Shown in pieces: positions 1 to 9,206 of a DNA stretch of 64,000 nt. Under the pieces are notes generated by a model that worked only from the letters and a program-made list of their open reading frames with translations, was not told the DNA's origin and did no database searches. The position numbers were made by a program, and so were the translations under genes. Each line of letters begins with the position of its first letter. The first letter of the stretch is position 1. The stretch covers positions 1,500,501-1,564,500 of the forward strand of contig NZ_JAPEPT010000001.1 in the NCBI RefSeq assembly GCF_026339995.1, written 5' to 3'. This DNA comes from Streptomyces sp. NBC_01481 (GTDB taxonomy: Bacteria > Actinomycetota > Actinomycetes > Streptomycetales > Streptomycetaceae).

Positions 1-2207
1 TCCAGCTTGCCCAGCCGGACGATGCGGGCAGCCGCCTTCCGCGGCGTCTGCGACTCGTCGGGCAGGATGCCGTGGTCCCAGGCCAGGTCGGAGATCTCCT
101 GCCAGGTCGCCAGCGTCCGGGCCGACTCCTCCGCGAGCGCGCGCTCGGCGTCGGCCGCCGGCCCGTCGGCGGTCTTCCGCAGCGAGACCAGCGCCGGATC
201 CGCGGCGCCCGCGGGCGCCCGGCCGCCGGAGTGCAGCCGCCGTGCCCGCGTCCTGATCCGCCACAGCATCGGCAGCAGCGGCACCAGCACCAGCGCCACG
301 ACGCCCAGACCCAGACTCACCCAGGTACTCGCCGGGGTTCCCGGGTCGGTGGGCGGAGCGACCTCTTGCGGCGCGGCAGCACCGCAGTCACCGAGACGGC
401 GCGCCTGCGGCGGGCAGTTGTCCGTCTCGGAGGGCGCGGTCGAGGGCTCCGCGGAGGCACTTCCCTCGGGCTCCGCCGGGGTGCTCGGCCCGCCGCTCGG
501 CGACTGGGGCCGGGTGTAGTCGGGCGGGGTGCCCCGGCTGGGGGTCGGCTCGAACCGCGTCCACCCCACGCCCTCGAAGTACAGCTCCGGCCAGGCGTGG
601 GCCTCCTGCAGACCGACGGACATGCTGCCGTCCGAGAGCGGGGATCCGGGGGTGAAGCCCACCGCGACGCGCGCGGGTATGCCGAGCGTCCTGGCCATGG
701 CGGCCATCGAGAAGGAGAAGTGGATGCAGAAGCCCTCCTTCCGCTTCAGGAAGCGGCTTATCGCGCCGGCGCCCGTACCGGACTCCACCTGGGTGTCGTA
801 CCGGAAGCCGCCCGTGACGGCGAACCAGTCCTGGAGCTTGACCGCACGCTCGTAGTCGTTCGTGGCGCTCTTGGTCACGTTCTTCGCGATGTTCCTGACG
901 TCGCCCGGCAGCGCGTCGGGGACCTTGGTGTACTCACTGAGCAGCTTGGCGGGGGCGCGCGGCGCCGAAGACAGCTGCTCCGCCGTCGGCTTCACCATCA
1001 GGCTGGTGACGGAGTACTGCGCGCCGCGGGTGTCCTGACCGCGGTCGCCGACCAGCGTCCGGCCCTCGGGCTCGAAACGCCAGCGTCCGTTGATCGCCAC
1101 CTTGGTCGCCGGGTAGGGGAGCGGCAGCCAGCTCTGTTTGTACGAGCCTGCCGCCGAGACGTTCGTCTTGATCTCGGTGACCGCGACGGACGGACTCAGG
1201 CCCGGTGCCTGGGGAAGCTGATTCGGCACATCCGAGATGTCGCGCTGCGAGGTCTTCCACGCGGTCCCGTCGAACTGGTCCAGCGCGACGATCCGCAGAT
1301 AGAGGTCCTTGGTCTGCGTCGTGTTGGTGCGATACCGGATGACCTCGCGGTCCTCGGGCTGGTTGAGGCTGTCCTGCAGCGAGACCAGCGGGTTCACCGC
1401 GGAGATCGTGCCGCCGCCCTGGCCGGAGCCGTTCCCGTTGCCCGCCCTGTCCAGCAGCCCGCCGTCCAGTGCGGGCAGCGCCGCCGGGACCACGAGCGCG
1501 ACGCCCAGCGCGAGCGCGCCGATCCGGCGGCCCGTGCGGACCGGTGCCAGCGCCTGGGTGGCGCCCCCTGGGGGGACGTATCTGCCCGTCGTGGGGCCCT
1601 GTGCGGTCGCTGCACCGCCGAAGACCCGGCCCCACTGGGAAAGCCGGTCACGGCCCTCGGCCAGCAGGAGCACCAGATATCCGGTGGCCGCGAGCAGGAA
1701 CCACAGCCAGCTCGCGCCGCCGCCGGACAGACCCGCGGCGACCGAGTACAGCGCGAGCAGGGGCAGTCCGGCCGGGGCCGCGCTCCGGAAGGTCACCGCG
1801 AGGGCGTCGACCGCGAGGCCGATCAGCAGCACACCGCCGAGCACCATCAGCCTGATGCCGTCGGTCGCCGGTGCCGGGATGGCGTACCGCCCGACGTCCT
1901 CGCCGCCCGCGTTCAGCAGCTCGCCGAATCGCTGGAAGGCATCGGGACCCGGGAGCACGCCGAGAATCGCCTGGCCCCGGGTGAAGAGCAGGGTGAGCAG
2001 CAACAGCAGGACAAGCGCCTGCACCGCCACCGTCAGCGGCCGGGCCAGCGGCACGCGCCGGGCCAGCGCCCCCACACCGCTCACGATGGCCAGCAGGAAC
2101 ACCGCCTGCAGCATCCAGCTGGCCGGTTCGATCAGCGGCAGCATCGCGCCCGCCGCCATCAGCGTGGCGGCGTAGGCGCACAGGGCCAGCCTTCCGCGAC
2201 CGCTCAT
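1..2207 (-). CDS. Transglutaminase-like membrane protein (TgpA/DUF3488-DUF4129 type), 3' end outside window
   Basis: Translating back from the ATG at 2207 gives an open frame to the window edge. It has about six N-terminal hydrophobic segments, then an extracytoplasmic transglutaminase-like domain with a Cys in KEGFCIHFSF and a His in EAHAWPELYFEG. The third catalytic position reads WTRFEPTP, where many family members have DPT. A Ser/Pro-rich linker, another membrane segment and the start of a DUF4129-like tail follow. Its ATG overlaps the DUF58 stop (ATGA), so it is the third gene of a moxR-DUF58-transglutaminase operon, a common bacterial trio. The substrate is unknown; an envelope protein-modifying or proteolytic role is inferred. 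Confidence 0.85.
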   Translation of the reverse strand, partial: MSGRGRLALCAYAATLMAAGAMLPLIEPASWMLQAVFLLAIVSGVGALARRVPLARPLTVAVQALVLLLLLTLLFTRGQAILGVLPGPDAFQRFGELLNAGGEDVGRYAIPAPATDGIRLMVLGGVLLIGLAVDALAVTFRSAAPAGLPLLALYSVAAGLSGGGASWLWFLLAATGYLVLLLAEGRDRLSQWGRVFGGAATAQGPTTGRYVPPGGATQALAPVRTGRRIGALALGVALVVPAALPALDGGLLDRAGNGNGSGQGGGTISAVNPLVSLQDSLNQPEDREVIRYRTNTTQTKDLYLRIVALDQFDGTAWKTSQRDISDVPNQLPQAPGLSPSVAVTEIKTNVSAAGSYKQSWLPLPYPATKVAINGRWRFEPEGRTLVGDRGQDTRGAQYSVTSLMVKPTAEQLSSAPRAPAKLLSEYTKVPDALPGDVRNIAKNVTKSATNDYERAVKLQDWFAVTGGFRYDTQVESGTGAGAISRFLKRKEGFCIHFSFSMAAMARTLGIPARVAVGFTPGSPLSDGSMSVGLQEAHAWPELYFEGVGWTRFEPTPSRGTPPDYTRPQSPSGGPSTPAEPEGSASAEPSTAPSETDNCPPQARRLGDCGAAAPQEVAPPTDPGTPASTWVSLGLGVVALVLVPLLPMLWRIRTRARRLHSGGRAPAGAADPALVSLRKTADGPAADAERALAEESARTLATWQEISDLAWDHGILPDESQTPRKAAARIVRLGKL

Positions 2208-3558
2208 GACCAACCCCCAGAGAAACCGTTCGTACCGCTGCCGGAGGACTCGGTGCGCTCCCGGCCCGCCTGGCGCCACAGATCGGAGAGCTGCGCCCCG
2301 GGCGGCACGGCCAGCGCCGTCCAGCCTGCCTCGCGCAGCAGCCGCAGCCGGTCGTCGACCGCCCCCTCGATCGCGCCGCCCGTGACCCACGACCCGCTGT
2401 CCAGGACGAAGGCGACGGCGGCCCCGCTGCGCCGGCGCATGCGCGCGGCCAGGGTCGCCTGCTCCTCGTCGAGATCGCCGAAGAACGCGAGCAGCAGTCC
2501 TTCGTTCCCGCCGCGCAGCACGTCGTACGAGCGCGAGAGCCCGGCTCCGTCGGAGTGGTCGACGACGGCGAGCGTGTCCATCATCAGACCCGCGGAGTCC
2601 GCGGACTCCTGGGTCGAGCCGGCGAAGCCGTCGGCGCCCTCGGCGGGCACAGAGCTTCCGGTGTCCGTCAACAGCCGCACCGAGAAGCCCCGTTCCAGCA
2701 TGTGCACCAGCGCGGAGGCCGCACCGGACACCGCCCACTCGAAGGCGGAGTCGGGACCGGCGCCCTCATAGGCGATGCGCCGGGTGTCGAGCAGCACCGT
2801 GCATCTGGCCCGCTGCGGCTGCTCTTCGCGGCGCACCATGAGCTCGCCGTAGCGCGCGGTGGAGCGCCAGTGGACCCGGCGCAGATCGTCGCCGTAGCGG
2901 TAGTTGCGCGGGATCACGTCGTCGTCACCGGCCAGCGCGAGCGAGCGGTGGCGGCCGTCGCCGTAGCCCGAGGACTCACCGGCGAGCCGCACGGCGGGCA
3001 GTGCCTCGGTCCGCGGGATGACGGTCAGCGTGTCGAAAGCGCTGAAGGAGCGGGTCAGCTCGCACATCCCGAACGGGTCGCTCAGCCGCAGCTGGAGCGG
3101 GCCGAGCGGATAGCGCCCGCGCAGATCCGAGCGGACCCGGTACGACACCTCGCGCCGCCCGCCCGCCTCCACCCGGTCCAGTACGAACCGGGGCCGAGGC
3201 CCCAGCACGTACGGCACATGGTCCTGGAGCATCAGCAGCCCGGTGGGCAGCCGCGAGACGTTGTCCATTCGCAGATGCACGCGTGCCTCGGAGCCGGCGG
3301 GCACGCGCGCGGGCGAGAGCCGCCGGCTGCCCGCCACCCGGTAGCGGGTGCGGTACAGCACGGCGACGCAGACCAGCGGCAGCACCGCGAGCAGCAGTCC
3401 GACGCGCAGCAGATCACCCTGTCCGAGGACATACGCGCACACCGCGGCGGCTATGCCCGCCGCGAGGAAGGAACGGCCGCGCGTCGTCAGTCCGCCCAGG
3501 GCCGCCCGCAGTCCGCCCGTGTCCTTGCCTTCCGTGGCGGCGGGGCCCCCGGCCGACA

Positions 3559-3562
<4 letters not shown>
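2204..3562 (-). CDS. DUF58 domain protein (vWA-like), moxR operon
   Basis: A 452-residue protein with two adjacent hydrophobic segments at about residues 30-70, then a beta-rich part (YRVRSDLRGRYPLGP, SDPFGMCEL) and the DUF58 signature NYRYGDDLRRVHWRSTAR followed by a vWA-like region. DUF58 proteins typically accompany MoxR ATPases and are thought to be metal-binding partners of the chaperone. The start is a GTG at 3562 overlapping the moxR stop (GTGA); the adjacent ATG at 3559 is equally possible. The stop overlaps the next start, so translation is probably coupled through all three genes. The exact function is unknown. Confidence 0.88.
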
Positions 3563-4605
<1,043 letters not shown>

Positions 4606-4671
4606 CCGGCCCTCCTCGGCCCGTTCTACGGGCCGGCGCCTTTCAGACGGCCCGGCCCACCCCGAATCACG

Positions 4672-4703
4672 GACACCAGCTCCGGAAGGTTCCGGAAGGT
4701 GTC
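4672..4703. promoter_or_regulatory. Tandem 10-mers inside an inverted repeat, upstream of moxR
   Basis: Two identical copies of TCCGGAAGGT sit side by side (4681-4690 and 4691-4700) inside the inverted pair GACACC (4672-4677) and GGTGTC (4698-4703). The site is about 70-100 bp upstream of the moxR start, so an operator for the moxR operon is possible. It is also beyond the 3' end of the carbonic anhydrase gene and could shape that transcript end. Confidence 0.3.
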
Positions 4704-4804
4704 ACACCCGCATTCTTGTTGCCGTTACCGCGTCGTGTCACTCGCCTGTGGATAAAGGAGTGGGAATTGTCGGAGTTGCCGCATTTCTCCGGGTGTCCTG
4801 CTGG

Positions 4805-5347
4805 TCACACAGCGGGGTCGATCTCCCTCAGCAGCCCGTTCGTCACATCGAAGACGAAGCCGCGGACGTCGTCGGTGTGCGGCAGGAACGGCGAGGTGCG
4901 CACCCGCTGCATCGACTGACGTACATCCTGGTCGACATCCCGGAAGGCCTCCACCGCCCACGGCGGACGCTGCCCCACCTCGTCCTCCAGCTCGTGGCGG
5001 AAGTCCTCCGTGAGGCTCTCCAGGCCACAGTTCGTGTGGTGGATGAGTATGACGCTGCGGGTGCCGAGCGCCCGCTGGCTGATGGTCAGCGAGCGGATCA
5101 CATCGTCCGTGACCACGCCGCCGGCGTTGCGGATCGTATGACAGTCGCCCAGCTCCAGGCCGAGCGCGTCGTGCAGGTCGAGCCGGGCGTCCATGCAGGC
5201 GACGACGGCCACGCGCAGTACGGGGCGCGCGTCCATCCCGGGGTCCTGGAAACCGGCGGCGTAGCGCAGGTTCGCCTCGACGAGGCGGTCGGTGACCGTG
5301 CCACGGGGAAGCGCTGCTTCTGCGGGGTGGTGCGCGGAAGTCGACAT
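4805..5347 (-). CDS. Beta-class carbonic anhydrase
   Basis: A 180-residue protein with the zinc-site pattern of beta-carbonic anhydrases: C51 and D53 in VACMDARLD, and H104 and C107 in HHTNCGLE. These enzymes interconvert CO2 and bicarbonate in the cytoplasm, supplying bicarbonate to carboxylases. The ATG at 5347 was chosen because the conserved fold begins within about 20 residues; the frame is open further upstream, but that part resembles no family sequence. It is divergent from rsmH, with about 330 bp between this start and the rsmH leader ORF. Confidence 0.9.
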   Translation of the reverse strand: MSTSAHHPAEAALPRGTVTDRLVEANLRYAAGFQDPGMDARPVLRVAVVACMDARLDLHDALGLELGDCHTIRNAGGVVTDDVIRSLTISQRALGTRSVILIHHTNCGLESLTEDFRHELEDEVGQRPPWAVEAFRDVDQDVRQSMQRVRTSPFLPHTDDVRGFVFDVTNGLLREIDPAV

Positions 5348-5524
5348 GAGGACGACGGTAATGCGCACAGACGGCCGAAGCCCGCTGTGAGGGGGGACAA
5401 AGAACATCAATGAGCCTTGTTGTGAGCTAACCCACAGGTGTGATGCGGACCCGCCCGTACGGGTGAAGTGTCCGCGTCCGCGACGCGTCTCCAGGTGCCG
5501 CGCGCCACGCGCCATCCGGTTGAT

Positions 5525-5552
5525 TGACCGGGAGGACGCGTGGACTAAAGTG
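5525..5552 (+). promoter_or_regulatory. Candidate vegetative promoter for the dcw cluster
   Basis: TTGACC (5525-5530) and TAAAGT (5547-5552) are separated by 16 bp, a good match to the actinobacterial housekeeping consensus. They lie about 130 bp upstream of the leader ORF and 205 bp upstream of rsmH. The remainder of 5348-5680 shows no other gene; the transcribed leader would include the stretch 5560-5680. Confidence 0.4.
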
Positions 5553-5680
5553 ACGCGCAGTTCACGGACACATCCTGCACATTTCCATTTTTCTCCCCGC
5601 GTGTGCGGCGTACGTACGGCCCTTCTGAGCGGGCGGGGACCCGGCAGTACGTACACCCCGCGCCGGACCTGAGAGGGCGC

Positions 5681-5761
5681 ATGAGCGAGCGCAGCGAGCG
5701 AATCATAAGCAGCCGTGCGCCTGGCGAATGTCGCCCCGAGCCCTGCGAGGGGCGCGCATGA
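5681..5761 (+). CDS. 26-residue leader ORF (MSERSER type) coupled to rsmH
   Basis: The ATG at 5681 follows GAGAGG (5671-5676) and opens a 26-codon frame beginning [14 protein letters not shown]. It contains two cysteines and ends with TGA at 5759-5761, which overlaps the rsmH ATG (5758-5760) as ATGA. The first seven codons come from a tandem 9-mer (AGCGAGCGC then AGCGAGCGA). Such leaders seem recurrent in actinobacteria, but I know no assigned function. The overlap suggests translational coupling: ribosomes finishing this peptide would re-initiate on rsmH. Whether the peptide itself matters is unknown. Confidence 0.5.
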   Translation: MSERSERIISSRAPGECRPEPCEGRA

Positions 5762-6711
5762 GCCAGACCCGACACGTCCCGGTGATGCTCCAGCGGTGCC
5801 TGGACCTGTTGGCCCCGGCCCTGCAGATGCCGGGCGCGGTGGTGGTCGACTGCACCCTGGGGCTCGGCGGACACAGCGAGGCTCTGCTCACGCAGTTCCC
5901 CGAGGCACGCCTGGTCGCGCTCGACCGCGACACCGAAGCGCTGCGGCTGTCGGCCGAGCGGCTCGCCCCCTTCGGCGACCGGGCCACCCTGGTGCATGCC
6001 GTCTACGACGAGCTGCCGCAGGTCCTTGAGCGGCTGGGGATCCCCCGCGTCCAGGGCATTTTGTTCGACCTCGGCGTCTCCTCGATGCAGCTCGACGAGG
6101 CCGACCGCGGATTCGCGTACGCCCAGGACGCCCCGCTCGACATGCGCATGGACCAGACGACCGGCGTCAGCGCGGCCGAGGTCCTCAACACCTACCCGCC
6201 CGGTGAGCTGGTGCGGATCCTGCGCATGTACGGCGAGGAGAAGCAGGCCAAGCGGATCGTCTCGGCAGTCGTACGGGAACGCGAGAAGGAGCCCTTCACC
6301 AACAGCGCCCGGCTCGTCGAGCTGATCCGCGACGCGCTGCCGCAGGCCGCCAAGCGCACCGGCGGCAACCCCGCCAAGCGCACCTTCCAGGCCCTGCGCA
6401 TCGAGGTGAACGGCGAGCTGACCGTCCTGGAGCACGCGATCCCGGCGGCCGTCAAAGCGCTCGCCGTCGGCGGCCGTATCGCCGTCCTGTCCTACCACTC
6501 GCTGGAGGACCGGCTGGTCAAGCACGTCTTCGCGGCCGGAGCGGCCAATACGGCGCCACCCGGACTGCCGGTCGTCCCCGAGGAGTACCAGCCCCGGCTC
6601 AAGCTGCTGACCCGCGGTGCGGAGCTCCCCACCGAGCAGGAGGTCGCCGAGAACCGCCGTGCGGCGCCCGCGCGCTTCAGGGGAGCGCAGCGCATCCGGG
6701 AGGACGTGTGA
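5758..6711 (+). CDS. rsmH: 16S rRNA (cytosine-1402-N4)-methyltransferase RsmH
   Basis: A 317-residue SAM-dependent methyltransferase that modifies C1402 of 16S rRNA at the decoding site. The SAM-binding motif [16 protein letters not shown] is near the N-terminus, followed by [31 protein letters not shown] and [10 protein letters not shown], all typical of the family. The ATG at 5758 ([11 protein letters not shown]) was chosen over an in-frame ATG at 5728 because GAGG lies seven bases upstream and family members begin here. It is the first conventional gene of the dcw cluster; no mraZ precedes it. The stop overlaps the ftsL GTG. Confidence 0.95.
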   Translation: MSQTRHVPVMLQRCLDLLAPALQMPGAVVVDCTLGLGGHSEALLTQFPEARLVALDRDTEALRLSAERLAPFGDRATLVHAVYDELPQVLERLGIPRVQGILFDLGVSSMQLDEADRGFAYAQDAPLDMRMDQTTGVSAAEVLNTYPPGELVRILRMYGEEKQAKRIVSAVVREREKEPFTNSARLVELIRDALPQAAKRTGGNPAKRTFQALRIEVNGELTVLEHAIPAAVKALAVGGRIAVLSYHSLEDRLVKHVFAAGAANTAPPGLPVVPEEYQPRLKLLTRGAELPTEQEVAENRRAAPARFRGAQRIREDV

Positions 6712-7256
6712 ACTCAGCGGCCAAGCAGCTGAAGGGGCGGGCCGCGCGGCTCGCCAGGCTGATGCCGTCGGGGCCGAGCACCGCCGCCCGTACTCCCTTC
6801 GTCCTGCTGGTCGTCGTGCTCCTCGGCGGCGGCCTGATCTCGCTGCTGCTGCTGAACTCCGCCCTCAACCAAGGCTCGTTCAAGCTGAGCGAGCTGAAGC
6901 GGAAGACCACCGAACTCACCGACGAGCAGCAGGCGCTGCAGCGGGACGTGGACAACCGCTCCGCCCCCGGCGCGCTGGAGCGCAGGGCCCGTGAGCTGGG
7001 CATGGTGCCGGGCGGCAGTCCGGCCTTCCTCGATCCGGACGGCACGGTACGCGGCGTTCCGGGCGAAGCCACCGCCCTGCCGTCCCCCGCCCCGTCGCCG
7101 ATGGAGATCCGCAAGCCGGTGCTCCCGTCTCCCTCGCCCACGGCATCCCCGGCCCCGGCCCCGGCCACGGCCCCTGCGCCCGCGCCCAGCACCGGCCCGA
7201 CGACTGAGCCGTCGCCCCCGTCCGTGAAGCCGACCCCGACGACCCCCGGCAGGTGA
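6708..7256 (+). CDS. ftsL: Cell division protein FtsL
   Basis: A 182-residue bitopic membrane protein: a basic cytoplasmic N-terminus of about 30 residues, one membrane segment ([20 protein letters not shown]), then a coiled-coil stretch ([20 protein letters not shown]) ending in [11 protein letters not shown] Pro/Ala-rich low-complexity tail fills roughly the last 70 residues. FtsL joins the FtsQ-DivIC-FtsL complex that activates FtsW-FtsI at the septum. Assignment rests on topology and its position between rsmH and ftsI, since FtsL sequences are poorly conserved. The GTG start overlaps the rsmH stop and follows GGGAGGA. Confidence 0.88.
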   Translation: MNSAAKQLKGRAARLARLMPSGPSTAARTPFVLLVVVLLGGGLISLLLLNSALNQGSFKLSELKRKTTELTDEQQALQRDVDNRSAPGALERRARELGMVPGGSPAFLDPDGTVRGVPGEATALPSPAPSPMEIRKPVLPSPSPTASPAPAPATAPAPAPSTGPTTEPSPPSVKPTPTTPGR

Positions 7257-7260
7257 CGCA

Positions 7261-9189
7261 GTGCCCAAGGAACCACCGCGCCGCCGGGTGCCAGGACCCG
7301 CCAGGCGTGCGTCCGTCCGTCCCGCGCCCCGCCGTCCCAGGCCGGCCCCGCGCGCCATCCGGCTCGGCAGTCCCCGCCCCCGCCTGCGCCTGGTCAGCCT
7401 CGGCCTGACGCTGGTGATGCTGGCCTTCGTCGTACGCCTGCTCCAGGTACAGGCCGTCGACGCGAGCGCGTACGCGGCCAAGGCGGAGAAGAACCGCTAC
7501 CTCAGCCACAAGCTCACGGCCGAGCGCGGCGAGATCACCGACCGGGCCGGAATCGCCCTGGCCACCAGCGTCGACGCGTACGACATCATCGCCGACCCGA
7601 AGATGTTCACGCCGAAGGAGAGCAAGGCCCCCGACGCGCCGGAACAGGCCGCGGCGCTGCTCGCCCCGCTCCTCGGCAAGTACGCGGCCGAACTCGCCAA
7701 GAAGCTCAAGGCCCCCAAGTCCCGCTACACCGTGCTCGCCCGCCGGCAGACCCCCCAGGTCTGGAACCAGATCAAGGACCTCAAGTCCGTCTTCGCCGAG
7801 AAGGCCAGGACGGACAGGGCCAAGGGCGGCCCCGGCGCCAATGTGATCGGCGGCGTCTTCCAGGAGCCGAGCAGCAAACGCGTCTACCCCAACGGCGACC
7901 TCGCCGCCGGGATACTGGGTTACGTCAACGCCGAGGGCCGCGGGGGCGGCGGCGTGGAGTCCATGCTCGACAAGGCGCTGGCCGGCAAGGACGGCGAGAT
8001 CACCTACGCCCAGTCCGGCGGCCGCCGTGTCCCCACCGCGGGCTCACGCGAAGTCCCCGCCGTCCCCGGCTCCGACATCGAGCTGACCATCGACCGCGAC
8101 ATCCAGTGGGCGGCTCAGAAGGCCATCAGCGAGCAGGTGACGAAGTCCAGGGCCGACCGCGGCTACGTGATAGTGCAGAACACCCAGACCGGCGAGGTGC
8201 TCGCCATGGCCAACGCACCGGGCTTCGACCCCAACGACCTCACGCAGGCCAACTCGGCCGCCATGGGCAACGCCGCGCTCCAGGACGCCTACGAACCGGG
8301 CTCGACCGCCAAGGTCATGTCCATGGCCGCCGTGCTGGAGGAGAAGGCCGCCACCCCCGCCACCCATGTCGTCGTCCCCAACCGGCTGCACCGCGGCGAC
8401 CGGCTCTTCAAGGACGACATCGACCACCCCACCTGGAACCTCACGCTCAACGGCGTCCTGGCCAAGTCCAGCAACATCGGCACCATCCTGGCGACCGGCC
8501 AGCTCGGCAAGACCCAGCCCGCCGCCAACCAGGTCCTCTACTCGTATCTGCGCAAATTCGGCATCGGCAGCCCCAGCGGGCTCGGCTATCCGGGCGAGAC
8601 GCCCGGCATCCTCGCCACGCCGCAGAAGTGGTCCACCTCGCAGCAGTACACGATCCCCTTCGGCCAGGGACTCTCGCTCAACGCCATGCAGGCGGCCTCC
8701 GTCTACTCGACGATCGCCAACGGCGGCGTACGCATCGAGCCCACCCTGATCCGCGGCACCAAGGGGCCCGACGGACGCTTCACCCCGGCGCCCGCCCCCG
8801 GCAAGACCCGCGTCGTCAGCGAGCAGACGGCCAGAACGCTGGCCACCATGCTGGAGTCGGTCGTCGGCGACGAGGAAGGCACCGGCACCAAGGCCCGTAT
8901 CCCCGGCTACCGCGTCGCGGGCAAGACCGGAACGGCCAACCGTGTCGATCCGGAACTGGGCCGCTACAAGGGCTACACCGCCTCCTTCGCAGGCTTCGCG
9001 CCCTCCGACAAACCCCGCATCACCGTCTACTGCGCCATCCAGAACCCGACCAAGGGCAGCTACTTCGGCGGCCAGATCTGCGGCCCGATCTACCAGAAGG
9101 TCATGGAGTTCGCGCTCAAGACCCTCCAGGTCGCACCTACCGGCGCCGCCCCCGCCCGGCTGCCCGTCACCTTCCAGGCCGGCGAGTGA
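7261..9189 (+). CDS. ftsI: Septal class B penicillin-binding protein (FtsI/PBP3)
   Basis: A 642-residue peptidoglycan transpeptidase with a cytoplasmic Arg/Pro-rich N-terminus, one membrane anchor (about residues 42-62), a dimerisation domain and the transpeptidase domain. Catalytic motifs are SXXK at S348 (GSTAK), SXN at S403-S404-N405 and KTGT at K555. No PASTA repeats are present. It crosslinks septal peptidoglycan with FtsW and is dispensable for Streptomyces vegetative growth but needed for sporulation septa (known from model species). The start is GTG at 7261, four bases after the ftsL stop. Confidence 0.95.
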   Translation: MPKEPPRRRVPGPARRASVRPAPRRPRPAPRAIRLGSPRPRLRLVSLGLTLVMLAFVVRLLQVQAVDASAYAAKAEKNRYLSHKLTAERGEITDRAGIALATSVDAYDIIADPKMFTPKESKAPDAPEQAAALLAPLLGKYAAELAKKLKAPKSRYTVLARRQTPQVWNQIKDLKSVFAEKARTDRAKGGPGANVIGGVFQEPSSKRVYPNGDLAAGILGYVNAEGRGGGGVESMLDKALAGKDGEITYAQSGGRRVPTAGSREVPAVPGSDIELTIDRDIQWAAQKAISEQVTKSRADRGYVIVQNTQTGEVLAMANAPGFDPNDLTQANSAAMGNAALQDAYEPGSTAKVMSMAAVLEEKAATPATHVVVPNRLHRGDRLFKDDIDHPTWNLTLNGVLAKSSNIGTILATGQLGKTQPAANQVLYSYLRKFGIGSPSGLGYPGETPGILATPQKWSTSQQYTIPFGQGLSLNAMQAASVYSTIANGGVRIEPTLIRGTKGPDGRFTPAPAPGKTRVVSEQTARTLATMLESVVGDEEGTGTKARIPGYRVAGKTGTANRVDPELGRYKGYTASFAGFAPSDKPRITVYCAIQNPTKGSYFGGQICGPIYQKVMEFALKTLQVAPTGAAPARLPVTFQAGE

Positions 9190-9206
9190 CCCCGGAGGAA
9201 CCACCA

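Noticed and set aside
72..2771. An 899-codon plus-strand frame over the transglutaminase and DUF58 genes
   Set aside because: It is Arg/Pro/Gly-rich shadow sequence; the minus strand encodes recognisable proteins with overlapping starts and stops.
4805..5656. A longer carbonic anhydrase starting at 5656
   Set aside because: The extra 100 residues match no family sequence and overlap the dcw promoter region; the ATG at 5347 fits the fold.
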